Shown piece by piece: positions 5,092 to 5,880 of a stretch of 5,880 nt of DNA. Origin of the DNA: an uncultured Micrococcales bacterium (lineage in GTDB: Bacteria > Actinomycetota > Actinomycetes > Actinomycetales > Microbacteriaceae). A program made the position numbers and the translations under genes. Position 1 is the stretch's first letter, and each line of letters opens with the position of its first letter. The stretch spans positions 1 through 5,880 of the forward strand of contig CAITNA010000176.1 in NCBI GenBank assembly GCA_903893675.1. The letters are read 5' to 3'. Below the pieces are notes generated by a model that worked only from the letters and a program-made list of their open reading frames with translations, had not been told where the DNA came from and did not search any database.

Positions 5092-5798
5092 GCCAGGTGC
5101 TTACCGAAGAAGCTTTCTATACGCTGCCAAGCGTCGACGGCGTCCGCGGGGTTCGGCTTCGCGCCGGTGATTCGCAACAGTGTGCCAAAGATCGGCCCGC
5201 CACCCTGCTTCGGGTTCATGAACGCGTGGCCGGAGTTTTCATACATCTTTATGTCGTGTTCGACGCCTAGTTTGGTCAGGGTCGAATCGAGCTTGGACTT
5301 CGCATCCTTAAGCTGGCCGTCTTTAGCGCCGTAATTTCCTAGGATGGGGCACGCCCCCGCGAGCGCGGTCTCCATGTCTTTCGGCAGCATGCCGTAGTTG
5401 GCATTTGCGGCATCGTAACCCTGGTTTGCAAGCAGCAGGGCAAACCCGCCACCCATGCAGAAGCCAATCACGCCAACTTTGTCTGTCACATCTTGGCGAG
5501 CTTGGATGAAGCGCTTGGCTGTCTCGATGTCGTCGAAGGCCTGGCCGGTGCCGGCGGCAAGCGCTCGGAAGGTTGCGGTCAGGCACTTGCGAGCGCCGCC
5601 TCGACTATAGAGGTCGGGCATGATGACGGCATAGCCGGCCTGTGCAAGTCGGGTTGCCTGTGCGCGCATGTTCTCGTCGGTGCCAAACACCTCGTGAACC
5701 ATCACGACGGCAGGCCACGGCCCTTTGCCGGCAGGCAACGCCAGGATGCCCTTCAGGTCGTCGGTGAGCTGAATCTCGGTCAAGGTGGCAGTTGTCAT
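5088..5798 (-). CDS. Dienelactone hydrolase family protein (alpha/beta hydrolase), 236 aa
   Basis: A cytosolic alpha/beta hydrolase of the dienelactone hydrolase (carboxymethylenebutenolidase) family, which opens lactone or ester bonds. The catalytic triad can be placed: nucleophile Cys114 in GFCMGG (112-117), Asp160 in GNYGAKD, and His191 in SGHAF. The family's conserved Glu36 in VHEVFG (34-39) is also present, as is the MPDLYSRGG segment (60-68). The length matches the family (about 230-240). There is no signal peptide. No chlorocatechol or other aromatic-degradation gene is visible nearby, so the true substrate is unknown, and a general housekeeping or detoxifying esterase role is as likely as the classic dienelactone step. 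It probably shares a transcript with the DUF2256 gene whose stop lies 9 bases upstream. Its TAG overlaps the TAA of the convergent YciI-family gene. Confidence 0.93.
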   Translation of the reverse strand: MTTATLTEIQLTDDLKGILALPAGKGPWPAVVMVHEVFGTDENMRAQATRLAQAGYAVIMPDLYSRGGARKCLTATFRALAAGTGQAFDDIETAKRFIQARQDVTDKVGVIGFCMGGGFALLLANQGYDAANANYGMLPKDMETALAGACPILGNYGAKDGQLKDAKSKLDSTLTKLGVEHDIKMYENSGHAFMNPKQGGGPIFGTLLRITGAKPNPADAVDAWQRIESFFGKHLA

Positions 5799-5804
5799 GC
5801 GCTC

Positions 5805-5810
5805 AGACTA
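5805..5810 (-). promoter_or_regulatory. Possible internal -10 box for the hydrolase (leaderless start)
   Basis: TAGTCT on the minus strand lies 6 bases before the ATG at 5798, the same geometry as at the ATPase start. Its first three bases are the stop codon of the upstream DUF2256 gene. No strong Shine-Dalgarno precedes the ATG. Co-transcription with the upstream gene is the alternative, and both may occur. Confidence 0.35.
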
Positions 5811-5880
5811 TCTCTTGCACTTCTCTGAGCAGTATTTGACCTGAGCCCAATCGCGCGCCCACTTCTTGCGCCATTCGAAC
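5808..5880 (-). CDS. DUF2256-type protein, C-terminal end (enters from the right edge)
   Basis: Twenty-three complete codons and a TAG stop (5810-5808) are visible on the minus strand. They read FEWRKKWARDW, then AQVKYCSEKCKR. This closely matches the C-terminal half of the DUF2256 domain, a ~50-residue protein with two Cys pairs, whose second pair is the YCSxxC seen here (C-x3-C); the first CxxC pair would lie outside the window. The cysteine spacing suggests a small zinc ribbon. The function is unknown; from memory, relatives are often found near photolyase/cryptochrome-like genes, which cannot be checked here. The gene ends 9 bases before the hydrolase ATG, so the two are probably co-transcribed. 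Confidence 0.8.
   Translation of the reverse strand, partial: FEWRKKWARDWAQVKYCSEKCKR

Overview
The window looks like a compact, moderately high-GC actinobacterial chromosome, most likely a Microbacteriaceae-type organism. The reasons are: several start codons placed 5-7 bases after a TAnnnT -10 box (the actinobacterial leaderless pattern), a SAM riboswitch of the type best known from Actinobacteria, sampled coding rows of about 62-67% GC, and genes packed so tightly that convergent stop codons touch or overlap. The taxonomy is an inference from style, not from a marker gene.

Left end (1-1133): on the minus strand lie a small secreted protein of unknown role (285-1070) and, after it, the N-terminal part of a family 2 glycosyltransferase that runs off the left edge. 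This block looks like the end of a cell-surface or exopolysaccharide region. The secreted-protein gene is visibly lower in GC (about 47-48% in sampled rows) than the rest. A 63-base divergent spacer separates it from the next gene.

Centre (1134-3632): on the plus strand is a complete P3B-type (MgtA/MgtB-like) Mg2+-translocating P-type ATPase. It starts at a GTG that appears to be leaderless and ends in a TAG that abuts the stop codon of the opposing gene.

Right-centre (3633-5091): a 303-residue protein that I do not recognise is encoded on the minus strand. Its 5' leader folds convincingly as a SAM-I/IV-clan riboswitch (4574-4668), with its own -35/-10 promoter and a plausible translational switch over the ribosome binding site. 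This is the most interesting item in the window: a SAM-sensing RNA in front of an uncharacterised, cysteine-free and methionine-poor protein. Divergently, on the plus strand, is a YciI-family small protein.

Right end (5088-5880): on the minus strand are a dienelactone-hydrolase-family alpha/beta hydrolase and, 9 bases upstream of it, the C-terminal end of a DUF2256 zinc-ribbon-like protein that enters from the right edge. No tRNA, rRNA, insertion sequence, CRISPR array or clear intrinsic terminator was seen.
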